A stretch of 7,519 nucleotides of DNA, taken from NCBI GenBank assembly GCA_029933755.1, contig JAOZNO010000146.1, forward strand, positions 292 to 7,810, read 5' to 3'. Made by a program: the position numbers and the translations under genes. Positions 1 to 6,697 of this stretch are shown piece by piece. Position 1 is the first letter of the stretch, and each line of letters opens with the position of its first letter. The stretch comes from Bacteroidales bacterium. Lineage in GTDB: Bacteria; Bacteroidota; Bacteroidia; Bacteroidales; NBLH01. The notes under the pieces were generated by a model that ran no database searches, was not told the DNA's origin, and saw only the letters and a program-made list of their open reading frames with translations.

Positions 1-443
1 AAACCGGATTATATGCCGATATGGGATTACAAGTTTATTATATAATAATTAGTATTTACGGATGGTACTACTGGGTTTATGGCAAATCAGTAAATAATAT
101 ACTTGAAAAACCCAAAGTTAAATTTACAAATAAAAAAACAGCAACGGTTTTAATTATAATTACATTAATATTATTTATCATAATATCACAAATTTTATTA
201 AACTTTACCGATTCTCAAATTCCATATTGGGATGCTTTTACAACAGCATCAGGCATTACTGCTACCTGGATGCTTGCTAAAAAACACATTGAACACTGGT
301 TAGTTTGGATTGTAGTTGATCTTATATCTTCCGGATTATATTTTTACAAAGAATTATACTTAACCGTTTTTCTTTACATGGTTTATACTATGATGGCTAT
401 TTTGGGTTTTTTACAATGGAAAAAGGATATTAATAAATCATGA
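1..443 (+). CDS. pnuC: PnuC-family nicotinamide riboside transporter, 5' end outside the window
   Basis: Membrane transporter of the PnuC family, which carries out facilitated uptake of nicotinamide riboside (some relatives carry thiamine or riboflavin). About 147 C-terminal residues are visible. The frame is open from base 3 to the window edge and reads TGLYADMG before the first visible ATG at 21, so that ATG is internal and the gene is cut by the window. Family hallmarks are the SIYGWYYW stretch just after it and the C-terminal block TASGITATWMLAKKHIEHW, followed by VDLISSGLYFYKELYLT and a last helix ending in LGFLQWKK. Visible membrane segments lie roughly at 24-80, 150-205, 295-345 and 350-415. 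The stop TGA overlaps the next start (ATGA, 440-443), which suggests translational coupling. The ribosylnicotinamide kinase next door argues for nicotinamide riboside as substrate rather than thiamine, but substrate is an inference from context. Confidence 0.93.
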   Translation, partial: TGLYADMGLQVYYIIISIYGWYYWVYGKSVNNILEKPKVKFTNKKTATVLIIITLILFIIISQILLNFTDSQIPYWDAFTTASGITATWMLAKKHIEHWLVWIVVDLISSGLYFYKELYLTVFLYMVYTMMAILGFLQWKKDINKS

Positions 444-985
444 CAGAGAGACTCAAACGCATAGTTATTACAGGCCCTGAATCAACTGGTAAAAGCGTAT
501 TAACTAAACAGTTGGCAGATTATTACAAGACTAACTTTTTGCCAGAATATGCCCGAACATATATAGAGAATTTAAATAGAGCATATGACTATAATGATTT
601 AGTGATTATTGCAAAAATGCAGATAAAACTGGAAAAAGAAGCTTCTAAAAAAGCAAGTAACTTTCTTTTTATTGATACAGGTTTAATTATTACAAAAATA
701 TGGTTTCAGGAAGTTTTTAATAAATATCCTGATTGGTTAGATACCTCAATAATAGATTATTTGCCAGATTTTTACTTAATTTGTAATTGTGATTTAGCCT
801 GGGAAAATGATTCCGTAAGGGAAAATGGTTCAGACAAGCAAAGGAAATACCTAATGGATAGATATATTAAGGAAATAGAAAGTTATAAAACACCATACTA
901 TATTATTTCCGGACAAGATAAAGTACGCTTAAAAAATGCAATAAATTTTATTGATAACCATTACAAGTTAACAACTGTACATTAA
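440..985 (+). CDS. nadR: NadR-type ribosylnicotinamide kinase (stand-alone kinase domain)
   Basis: Cytoplasmic P-loop kinase of the NadR C-terminal domain family (AAA_28 type), expected to phosphorylate nicotinamide riboside to NMN and so trap vitamin brought in by PnuC. The 181 residues contain the Walker A loop GPESTGKS (residues 12-19), the conserved EYAR (36-39), the FIDTG strand-end motif (D79, T80) and the LID-like segment with W121, D124, R127 and E128 (family pattern W..D..RE). Full NadR of enteric bacteria also carries an N-terminal HTH repressor domain and an NMN adenylyltransferase domain; both are absent here, so this protein should neither regulate transcription nor make NAD from NMN by itself. 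The start ATG lies inside the pnuC stop, a 4-base overlap that fixes the start and indicates coupled translation. Function is assigned from motifs and partner; the substrate has not been shown. Confidence 0.92.
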   Translation: MTERLKRIVITGPESTGKSVLTKQLADYYKTNFLPEYARTYIENLNRAYDYNDLVIIAKMQIKLEKEASKKASNFLFIDTGLIITKIWFQEVFNKYPDWLDTSIIDYLPDFYLICNCDLAWENDSVRENGSDKQRKYLMDRYIKEIESYKTPYYIISGQDKVRLKNAINFIDNHYKLTTVH

Positions 986-999
986 AGAATAAAAAGAGC

Positions 1000-2175
1000 A
1001 TGAAGAATTCCGAAGAATTTGAACTACTGGCATCAACCCTTTTTGGACTGGAAAAGATACTGGCCAAAGAAGTTGAATCAATTGGGGGAAAAAACATTGA
1101 AACATTAAATAGAGCTGTAAAATTTACAGCAAATACAGAAATAATGTATAAAGCAAATTTAATGTTACGAACTGCTTTAAAAGTTTTAAAACCTCTGGCA
1201 AGTTTCAAATCAACTAATCAGTATACGCTTTATGGTAATGTTAAAAAGATTAATTGGGAGAAATATCTAAATATTGACACAACATTTATAATAAAACCAG
1301 TTGTATTTTCAACACATTTTAGGCATTCAAAATTTGCTGCTCAAAAAACAAAAGATGCAATTGCAGATTTTTTTAACGATAAATACAATAAAAGACCTTC
1401 TGTAGACCTTGATTATCCAGACGTACCAATTCACCTTCATATTTCAGAAGATCAGGTAACCATTTCACTGGATAGTTCAGGAGCACCATTAAATCAAAGG
1501 GGTTACAGACTAAGTGGTGGAGATGCACCTTTAAACGAAGTATTAGCTGCAGGATTAATTCAATTGAGCAACTGGGAAGGCAAAAGCAATTTTATTGACC
1601 CAATGTGTGGATCAGGTACTATACTAATTGAAGCAGCTATGTTTGCATTAAACATTCCAGCAAATATTAACAGACTGGAATTTGCTTTTATGAAATGGCC
1701 GGATTTTGATAACAATAAATGGAAAGAAATTATTAATGAAGCAAAAGCATCAGTTATTAATGCCGATGAGCTTAAAATAAAAATAATTGGTTCAGATATT
1801 GAATTAAGCCAACTTGAACTTACACAAAAAAATGTTAGTAGAGCAGGCGTAGGGAAAATAATAAAACTTAGAAACAAAAGTTTTGATAAATTCATTGTTC
1901 CTGGAAAGAAAGGACATGTCGTTTTTAACCCTCCTTATGGTGAACGTATAAAACTAGAGAAAATTGAACAGTTTTATGAAGAAATTGGGAATAAACTTAA
2001 AAATAGTTGGTCTGGATATCAAGCCTGGATCTTAAGCTGTAATTTTGATGCAATAAAAAAAATTGGATTAAAGCCTGAGAAAAAGATAAAGTTGTTGAAT
2101 GGAAAACTATCCTGTAAGTTTCTTAATTTTAAATTATTTGAAGGTAGTCGTAAAGATTATTTACAACAAGAATAA
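1000..2175 (+). CDS. rlmL: THUMP-domain 23S rRNA guanine-N2 methyltransferase (RlmL/COG0116 family)
   Basis: SAM-dependent RNA methyltransferase, 391 residues, the usual size of the single-domain RlmL (YcbY N-half, YpsC-like) family. Family members make m2G in 23S rRNA (G2445 in E. coli). An N-terminal ferredoxin-like plus THUMP region spans about residues 5-160, including HSKFAAQKTKDAI (109-121). The linker RGYR (167-170) and APLNEVLAAGLI lead into the Rossmann-fold domain. SAM-binding motif I is DPMCGSGT (200-207), with an acidic ribose-binding residue at D266 (GSDIE). The catalytic motif IV is NPPYGER (310-316), typical of amino-group N-methylation. The C-terminal RlmK half found in E. coli RlmKL is absent. 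The gene lies 14 bases after the kinase gene and is probably co-transcribed with it, although the functions are unrelated. The only purine-rich stretch before the start is AAAAAGAG, a weak ribosome site. The exact target base is inferred from the family. Confidence 0.9.
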   Translation: MKNSEEFELLASTLFGLEKILAKEVESIGGKNIETLNRAVKFTANTEIMYKANLMLRTALKVLKPLASFKSTNQYTLYGNVKKINWEKYLNIDTTFIIKPVVFSTHFRHSKFAAQKTKDAIADFFNDKYNKRPSVDLDYPDVPIHLHISEDQVTISLDSSGAPLNQRGYRLSGGDAPLNEVLAAGLIQLSNWEGKSNFIDPMCGSGTILIEAAMFALNIPANINRLEFAFMKWPDFDNNKWKEIINEAKASVINADELKIKIIGSDIELSQLELTQKNVSRAGVGKIIKLRNKSFDKFIVPGKKGHVVFNPPYGERIKLEKIEQFYEEIGNKLKNSWSGYQAWILSCNFDAIKKIGLKPEKKIKLLNGKLSCKFLNFKLFEGSRKDYLQQE

Positions 2176-2206
2176 AAAGGCATAATAATTGTGTAAACAA
2201 CTAACG

Positions 2207-2220
2207 TTTAATATATTAAA
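2207..2220. repeat. AT-only 14-bp palindrome downstream of rlmL
   Basis: TTTAATATATTAAA is a perfect inverted repeat 31 bases after the rlmL stop, in the gap before the siaB promoter. It contains no G or C and would make a very weak RNA hairpin, so it is a poor terminator. A protein-binding site or chance in AT-rich DNA are both possible. Confidence 0.35.
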
Positions 2221-2247
2221 TAGCAATAGTCTAATTTGATTTAATTC

Positions 2248-2286
2248 TTGTTAATTATTTTTTGCTATTTTTTGTCAATTATTTTT
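2248..2286 (+). repeat. Pair of 15-bp direct repeats in the siaB promoter region
   Basis: TTGTTAATTATTTTT at 2248-2262 recurs as TTGTCAATTATTTTT at 2272-2286: 14 of 15 bases are identical and the copies start 24 bases apart. The second copy abuts the putative -7 element, so the pair sits where a regulator could bind. In DNA this AT-rich some similarity arises by chance, so an operator role is only a possibility. Confidence 0.35.
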
Positions 2287-2295
2287 ATATATTTG
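2262..2295 (+). promoter_or_regulatory. Bacteroidota-type promoter for siaB-siaC
   Basis: TATATTTG at 2288-2295 matches the Bacteroidota -7 consensus TAnnTTTG exactly. A TTG at 2262-2264 lies 23 bases upstream, at the long end of the spacing reported for the -33 element. A second TTG at 2272-2274 is too close (13 bases). Transcription would begin around 2300-2304. That leaves only about 10 bases before the ATG at 2312 but about 45 before the ATG at 2348, which supports the latter as the start of siaB. No other promoter is evident between rlmL and siaC. Confidence 0.55.
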
Positions 2296-2347
2296 TAATA
2301 GTATCGTTAAAATGCTGTTTGAGCTTGCTATAAAAACCAAACATTCA

Positions 2348-2902
2348 ATGAAATTTGATATTGAGGAATGGTATAAAGATTTAAATAAAGGTGACATTAT
2401 TTTGAGTCATTATGGTAACATTTCTGCAAGTGGAATAACAGTTATGCTTGATAAAATTGAGCAAGAAGTAAATGAAAGAGCGGAAAAATCAAAGCTTCGA
2501 AAACGAGTTCATAATGTGATGATTGAAGCTTTGCAAAATTTATATCATCATACAGATAATCCGCCAAAAAATGTTATTAATAAATTTGGTAAAAATTTTG
2601 CTACATTTGTTCTGAAAAAAGAATCAGAAAATAATTATAGCTTTACCAGTGGGAATTTTATAGATAAGAATAGAATAAAATCCCTTAAGGACAGAATGGA
2701 TCAAATAAATTATCTGACATCTGAGGAATTAAAAATTTTATATAAATTAATATTGAATAACGATGAGTTCTCTGACAAAGGCGGTGGTGGTTTAGGACTA
2801 GTAGACATTGCGAAGAGAACAGGACATGAATACAATTATACATTTAATAATTATACTGACGATTTTTATTTTTTTTGTTTAACAATAACAATAAGCACAT
2901 AA
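2348..2902 (+). CDS. siaB: SiaB-family protein kinase (DUF6272, GHKL-type fold)
   Basis: Probable cytoplasmic protein kinase of the SiaB family. In Pseudomonas aeruginosa SiaB phosphorylates SiaC on a threonine, opposed by the phosphatase SiaA. With the start chosen here the protein has 184 residues. It shows a degenerate GHKL/anti-sigma-kinase ATP site: an N-box-like helix MIEALQNLYHH (residues 58-68, with E60 and N63) and a glycine-rich lid GGGGLGLVDIAKR (145-157) near the C-terminus. There are no membrane segments. An upstream in-frame ATG at 2312 would add 12 residues (beginning MLFELAIKTK). I prefer 2348 because the predicted transcript start leaves almost no leader for 2312, and because MKFDIEEWYKDL looks like a natural N-terminus of the family; neither start has a Shine-Dalgarno sequence. 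The siaC gene follows after 20 bases and is surely in the same transcript. Family assignment rests on the ATP-site motifs plus the adjacent DUF1987 gene. Confidence 0.85.
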   Translation: MKFDIEEWYKDLNKGDIILSHYGNISASGITVMLDKIEQEVNERAEKSKLRKRVHNVMIEALQNLYHHTDNPPKNVINKFGKNFATFVLKKESENNYSFTSGNFIDKNRIKSLKDRMDQINYLTSEELKILYKLILNNDEFSDKGGGGLGLVDIAKRTGHEYNYTFNNYTDDFYFFCLTITIST

Positions 2903-2922
2903 TAGTTAATCTTACTTAATAT

Positions 2923-3309
2923 ATGGAAACTTTATCATTACAAGGCTCGCCAAAAACCCCAACCATTGAAATGAATGCAGAAAGTGGTGTAATTGAAATT
3001 AAAGGAAGATCAATTCCTGAAAATTCAATTGATTTTTATCGCCCAGTTGTTGAATGGTTAGATTCTTATGCAGAAACGGCTGCTGAAGTTACTGAAGTCA
3101 ATATACAATTGGAGTATTTTAATACCAGTTCTTCGAAATGCATACTTGATGTATTTAAAAAGCTTGAGAATGTATTTAAGAATAATGGTGAAAAAGGAGT
3201 TACAATTAATTGGTACTATGAAGAAGATGATGAAGACATGCTGGAAGCCGGTGAAGATTATCAGTCTATTTTAAAGATTCCTTTTAAAATGATTGAATTA
3301 GAAGAATAA
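2923..3309 (+). CDS. siaC: SiaC-family phospho-switch protein (DUF1987)
   Basis: Small soluble regulator of 128 residues, the normal size for DUF1987/SiaC. In P. aeruginosa unphosphorylated SiaC binds and activates the diguanylate cyclase SiaD, and phosphorylation at Thr68 by SiaB blocks this. Conserved blocks are all present: the N-terminal strand pair ending in GRSIPEN (28-34), the helix with PVVEWLDSY (41-49), the acceptor loop EYFNTSSSKC (64-73) in which the threonine is residue 68, and the acidic block WYYEEDDEDMLEAGEDY (97-113). The fold is STAS-like, as in anti-sigma-factor antagonists. The gene follows siaB by 20 bases with no promoter between. No diguanylate cyclase or SpoIIE phosphatase gene is present here, so the downstream target is unknown. 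The family call is very secure; the output is not. Confidence 0.93.
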   Translation: METLSLQGSPKTPTIEMNAESGVIEIKGRSIPENSIDFYRPVVEWLDSYAETAAEVTEVNIQLEYFNTSSSKCILDVFKKLENVFKNNGEKGVTINWYYEEDDEDMLEAGEDYQSILKIPFKMIELEE

Positions 3310-3322
3310 TTCGTTTTATTCT
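3303..3322. terminator. Possible weak bidirectional terminator between convergent genes
   Basis: AGAATAA (3303-3309) pairs with TTATTCT (3316-3322) around the six-base loop TTCGTT, spanning the 14 bases between the siaC stop and the stop of the ABC transporter gene. The stem has seven pairs but only one G-C pair, and no long T-run follows on either side. It is placed where a shared terminator would be expected, but its strength is doubtful. Confidence 0.35.
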
Positions 3323-3323
3323 A

Positions 3324-6300
3324 TTATTTCTTTAATTTAAAATTATCCTTTGCTATCTTATTTAGATATTGGCTTAAATCTAGTATTTTGCTTAATACTC
3401 TATAATACAGTAAAAAGTATAATAAAAAGCTAATTACCCAAATTATTATAATATTTACTTTTAAAGTACTGTACGCTTTACCAAAAATATATTTAAAAGG
3501 TGCATAAAAGTGTGCTTTTAGAAACTTTGATTCCGAATTAAAAAATATCGGATCTATTTTTTGGTATAACTGTCCATCGTACTCAATAAATGGTGTTAAC
3601 TCATCAGAGTTTCTAACAAATTCATTTAAACGTTCATTATGATAATCACGTTTTAACTTTTTAAACTGTTCTTTACCTAAAATACTTTTCTCAAGCTTAT
3701 TAACTAAGTTATCCTTTTTCCTATTGGCAATCAGGTATCGAGAATTGTAGTATGTTTTTAATCTTCCAAAATAACTCCTAACCGAATCAATAAGTTCTTC
3801 ATTAGCTCTGTTAATATCAATATCATTAACATCTAATGAACAATTTACGTACTTATTATTAGTTTTTTCTTTTTGTATTTCATTTCTAACCAGAATAAGG
3901 TCATTGCTTAACTTCTCAAGTTTAGTTGAATCATCCTTATAAATCTCATATTGAGTTATTCTATTTTCCAGAGTTTTTAACCAATAGTTTTTCTTATAAT
4001 CTGAAATACTTTTTTCTTTATCAAAAGAATAAAACCACTCTTCATAATCATTATTTTTAAACTGATAAACTGCAAGTGCCTCATATGCCCATCGAGAAAT
4101 CATTATTTCTCCATACCAGGGAATGCTGTTGGGTGAAGATATATTGGGGTTCAGTTTATCAAATTTAACAATTATTCCACTCAGAAGAATCTGCGGAATA
4201 ATTAAAAATGGAATTACAATATAAATCGTAACTGTAGTTTTAAAACCATCTGAAATATTTAAACCCATAAATGAGGCAGCAACCCAGGTACTAAACAGAA
4301 CTATCCAATATTGCAAAAACATACCGTTCACTCCCATAACTGAATTACCAATTGCCACATATACAAATGATTGAAAAGCCGAAATAGCAACAATAACCAT
4401 AATTTTAGAGAGTAAATAACTTCCTCTGCTTAAATTAAGGAATATCTCTCTTTTAAGAATTAACCTATCTTTAATAATTTCCTGAGCACTTAAAGATAAG
4501 CCCATAAATAGAGCAACAATAACCGACATAAATATATAGACGGGTAAATTAGGATTATCCCTTAAGGAATAAGCAAATTCATTGCTTGGATCAATGTTAT
4601 AATAACGAGTAATATATGATAATATTAATGCAAGTAAGGGTGCCTCAAACAAATTAATGATTAAATATTGTTTATTAGCCAGTTTAGATAATACATCTCT
4701 TTTTACGTACGTAACTGCTTGTTTTAGTTTATTGGGTATTTTAAATGTAACTTCAGGCAGTTCCCTTACCAAAATAGATTTTTTGTGTACTTTTTTTTCA
4801 TAATTCTTATAAAAATCATTCCACTCAACAGGGTCTGTTTTTCGTGTTTGCGTTAAACTACCATACTCATCTACAACCTGGGCTTCAACAATATTAAAAA
4901 TTTGCTCAGGGTTAACATTTCCACATACTGAACATTCACTTTCATTCCAATTTGCCTGACGAATACACGATTTAAAATAGCTTATTGATTCTACCGGATT
5001 CCCGTTATAAATTATATAACCACCCTGATCAAGAACAAATAGACGATCAAAACGCTTAAAAATATCAGATGAGGGTTGATGTATTACAACAAAAATTAGT
5101 TTTCCTTTCAGTGCTAGTTCTTTTAATAAATCTAAAATATTTTCTGAATCGCGGGATGATAAACCTGATGTAGGTTCATCTAAAAATAAAACTGTCGGCT
5201 CTCGAATAAGTTCAAGTGCAATATTTAATCTTTTTCGTTGACCTCCACTTATTTTTTTATCTAAAGGAGAACCAACTTTCATCATTTTCACTTCATACAA
5301 CCCTAAGCTTTTCAACAGTTTAAGAACCACCTTAAGTATCTGAAATTCAGAATAATTACCAAAACTCAATTTTGCACTATAATATAAATTCTGATATACA
5401 GTTAGCTCTTCAATCAGCATATCATCCTGACTTACGTAGCCTATTATATCCTCAATTTTATCTTTTTCTTTATGTATATCAATTCCATTTATCAATACCT
5501 CGCCACTGGTTGGCGTATAATTGCCATTTAGCACATTTAAAAGTGTAGATTTACCAGATCCACTTGCGCCCATTATACCAACCAGGTTTCCTGACTGAAC
5601 CATAAAGTTCATTTGGTGCAAACCAACTACACCATTCTTAAACTTATAAAGTAAATTATGAGACTCAAGGGCGACCTGTGCTTTTGATTTGTCAATATCA
5701 TAAGCACTGATTATATCACTAAAATAAATAGGTTTAATTCGTGCATTTTTAATTGAAGAACCCTGCGAAAGAATATGCACCTTAGTTTGATTGAGCAACT
5801 GGTTGTTTATATAAAGCTCGTTTTCACCACTAAAGCGTAATAAATGCATGTTTGCAGCTGGTATAGCACAAATAAGTATCTGTCCTGAAAAAGATTCTGA
5901 AACAAAATGCATGCACCTACCACTATCAAAATTTATTTTTGAATTAATAATAAGAATATGTTCTGAATCTTGATAAACGCCATCTTCTGACAGCACAAAA
6001 TATTTTATTTGTTCATAATCAGCTTTGCTTACATGAAATATTTCTGTAACTGTTAAAACAAATTCAAACTCCTGTTTTGTAATATCGTCCTCAGAGTTTA
6101 TAAACTCTAACAAACGGACAACAACAACTAGTTTCTGCTTTTGAGTAAGCTCTTTGTTAATTTCTGTACAAATCATTAAAACTTTTACAGAGCTGGCAGC
6201 AGTATGCTTAATACTTTTTATTTTTGATTTGTGCTTTTGTTGATGAATGGCGTAATAATAATCAAACACATTCAAATACTCATCAACCAAATCTTTATTA

Positions 6301-6413
6301 AGTTGTTGTTTAAGAAATGATTCAACAATAGGACGCCGATCAAGGGTATTGCTTTTTGGATTTGCAATGATTGCAAACAACTGCATTAAAGCTTTTAGAA
6401 TCTTTTCGCTCAT
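3324..6413 (-). CDS. ABCG-type ABC transporter, fused ATPase-permease with TerB-like and FHA-like N-terminal regions
   Basis: Inner-membrane ABC half transporter of the ABCG/ABC2 type, 1029 residues, probably an exporter acting as a homodimer; the substrate is unknown. Residues about 1-145 are helical and TerB-like (RLLEFINSEDDITKQEFEF at 100-118). Residues about 150-240 are beta-rich and resemble an FHA domain (LYINNQLL and LSQGSSIK), but without obvious phosphothreonine-binding residues. The ATPase spans about 247-470: Walker A GASGSGKST (282-290), Q-loop Q329, signature ISGGQ (388-392), Walker B VLFLDEP (408-414) and switch H445. The ABCG-like C..C...NPEQIF segment (494-506) follows. Membrane helices lie near 583-603, 623-645, 667-690, 699-720, 727-748 and 985-1005. 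Between the fifth and sixth lies an insert of about 200 residues after the SRWAYEALAV motif (773-782), charged and coiled-coil-like. An in-frame TAA directly precedes the start ATG, fixing the longest possible start. The gene converges on siaC with 14 bases between stops. Confidence 0.9.
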   Translation of the reverse strand: MSEKILKALMQLFAIIANPKSNTLDRRPIVESFLKQQLNKDLVDEYLNVFDYYYAIHQQKHKSKIKSIKHTAASSVKVLMICTEINKELTQKQKLVVVVRLLEFINSEDDITKQEFEFVLTVTEIFHVSKADYEQIKYFVLSEDGVYQDSEHILIINSKINFDSGRCMHFVSESFSGQILICAIPAANMHLLRFSGENELYINNQLLNQTKVHILSQGSSIKNARIKPIYFSDIISAYDIDKSKAQVALESHNLLYKFKNGVVGLHQMNFMVQSGNLVGIMGASGSGKSTLLNVLNGNYTPTSGEVLINGIDIHKEKDKIEDIIGYVSQDDMLIEELTVYQNLYYSAKLSFGNYSEFQILKVVLKLLKSLGLYEVKMMKVGSPLDKKISGGQRKRLNIALELIREPTVLFLDEPTSGLSSRDSENILDLLKELALKGKLIFVVIHQPSSDIFKRFDRLFVLDQGGYIIYNGNPVESISYFKSCIRQANWNESECSVCGNVNPEQIFNIVEAQVVDEYGSLTQTRKTDPVEWNDFYKNYEKKVHKKSILVRELPEVTFKIPNKLKQAVTYVKRDVLSKLANKQYLIINLFEAPLLALILSYITRYYNIDPSNEFAYSLRDNPNLPVYIFMSVIVALFMGLSLSAQEIIKDRLILKREIFLNLSRGSYLLSKIMVIVAISAFQSFVYVAIGNSVMGVNGMFLQYWIVLFSTWVAASFMGLNISDGFKTTVTIYIVIPFLIIPQILLSGIIVKFDKLNPNISSPNSIPWYGEIMISRWAYEALAVYQFKNNDYEEWFYSFDKEKSISDYKKNYWLKTLENRITQYEIYKDDSTKLEKLSNDLILVRNEIQKEKTNNKYVNCSLDVNDIDINRANEELIDSVRSYFGRLKTYYNSRYLIANRKKDNLVNKLEKSILGKEQFKKLKRDYHNERLNEFVRNSDELTPFIEYDGQLYQKIDPIFFNSESKFLKAHFYAPFKYIFGKAYSTLKVNIIIIWVISFLLYFLLYYRVLSKILDLSQYLNKIAKDNFKLKK

Positions 6414-6503
6414 TTAGAAGACTTCACCGAAAATTATTATATCCACTATCATTGGCTAAATTAAAAAAATAACCACACAAAAAAAGAAGGATTAAGTATT
6501 AAT

Positions 6504-6515
6504 TATTAATTAATA
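6504..6515. repeat. AT-only 12-bp palindrome upstream of the ABC transporter gene
   Basis: TATTAATTAATA is a perfect palindrome inside a run of TTAATTA-like repeats (about 6497-6515), 90-100 bases upstream of the transporter start. It is low-complexity and may be chance. Confidence 0.25.
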
Positions 6516-6550
6516 GTATATGTTTTTCAAGTTAGGTATAGGGGGTATAT

Positions 6551-6566
6551 TTAATCAATTGATTAA
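6551..6566. promoter_or_regulatory. Perfect 16-bp palindrome in the non-coding gap, possible operator
   Basis: TTAATCAATTGATTAA is a perfect inverted repeat about 140 bases upstream of the ABC transporter start. Its length and the four G/C positions make it the best candidate for a dimeric repressor or activator site in this window. It lies in the 284-bp gap 6414-6697, the longest non-coding stretch here, which I read as the 5' region of the transporter gene plus the 3' end of the small secreted-protein gene. I found no convincing -7/-33 pair for the transporter in this gap. The regulatory role is inferred from symmetry and position only. Confidence 0.35.
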
Positions 6567-6628
6567 TTATTGATTTTCATGCAGTTATAACTTACCAAAA
6601 AACTAATTAATGAACTTGAGAGGATTTA

Positions 6629-6676
6629 TAAGTAATATCTGATTCCAAACATAAGTGACTCTACAATTATTACTTA
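6629..6676 (-). terminator. Loose inverted repeat downstream of the secreted-protein gene
   Basis: TAAGTAATA (6629-6637) is complementary to TATTACTTA (6668-6676), a nine-pair stem with a 30-base loop, beginning 21 bases past the stop of the gene at 6698-7120. The long loop and AT-rich stem make it a weak terminator candidate. If real, it would separate that gene from the ABC transporter. Confidence 0.2.
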
Positions 6677-6697
6677 AAATAACAAATACTACCAAAT

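Noticed and set aside
948..1208. Minus-strand open frame opposite rlmL
   Set aside because: It is a shadow of the rlmL coding frame, with low-complexity Ser/Phe-rich translation and no family resemblance.
1560..1895. Minus-strand open frame inside rlmL
   Set aside because: It lies opposite the SAM-binding domain, and its Leu/Ser/Ile-rich translation is typical of antisense to AT-rich coding DNA.
2190..2204. TTGT-GTAA-ACAA mini-hairpin after rlmL as a terminator
   Set aside because: It has only four base pairs and no T-run behind it; too weak to call.
2312..2347. Upstream in-frame ATG extending siaB by 12 residues
   Set aside because: It lies only about 10 bases after the predicted transcription start, and the added residues do not look like part of the family N-terminus. 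It remains possible.
3068..3274. Second plus-strand frame inside siaC
   Set aside because: It is an out-of-frame reading of a strongly conserved DUF1987 gene, with no start signal.
6429..6436. Minus-strand TAATTTTC near the transporter start as a -7 element
   Set aside because: It has one mismatch at the conserved G, no -33 element, and would leave a leader of under 10 bases.
6534..6550. GGTATAGGGGGTATA, a G-run in AT-rich DNA
   Set aside because: A single run of five Gs cannot form a quadruplex, and no matching C-run or repeat partner is nearby.
6646..6653. Minus-strand TATGTTTG matching the -7 consensus upstream of the ABC transporter
   Set aside because: No TTG element lies at 17-23 bases upstream, and the transcript leader would exceed 220 bases. 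A chance match is likely, although it is the only exact match in this gap.
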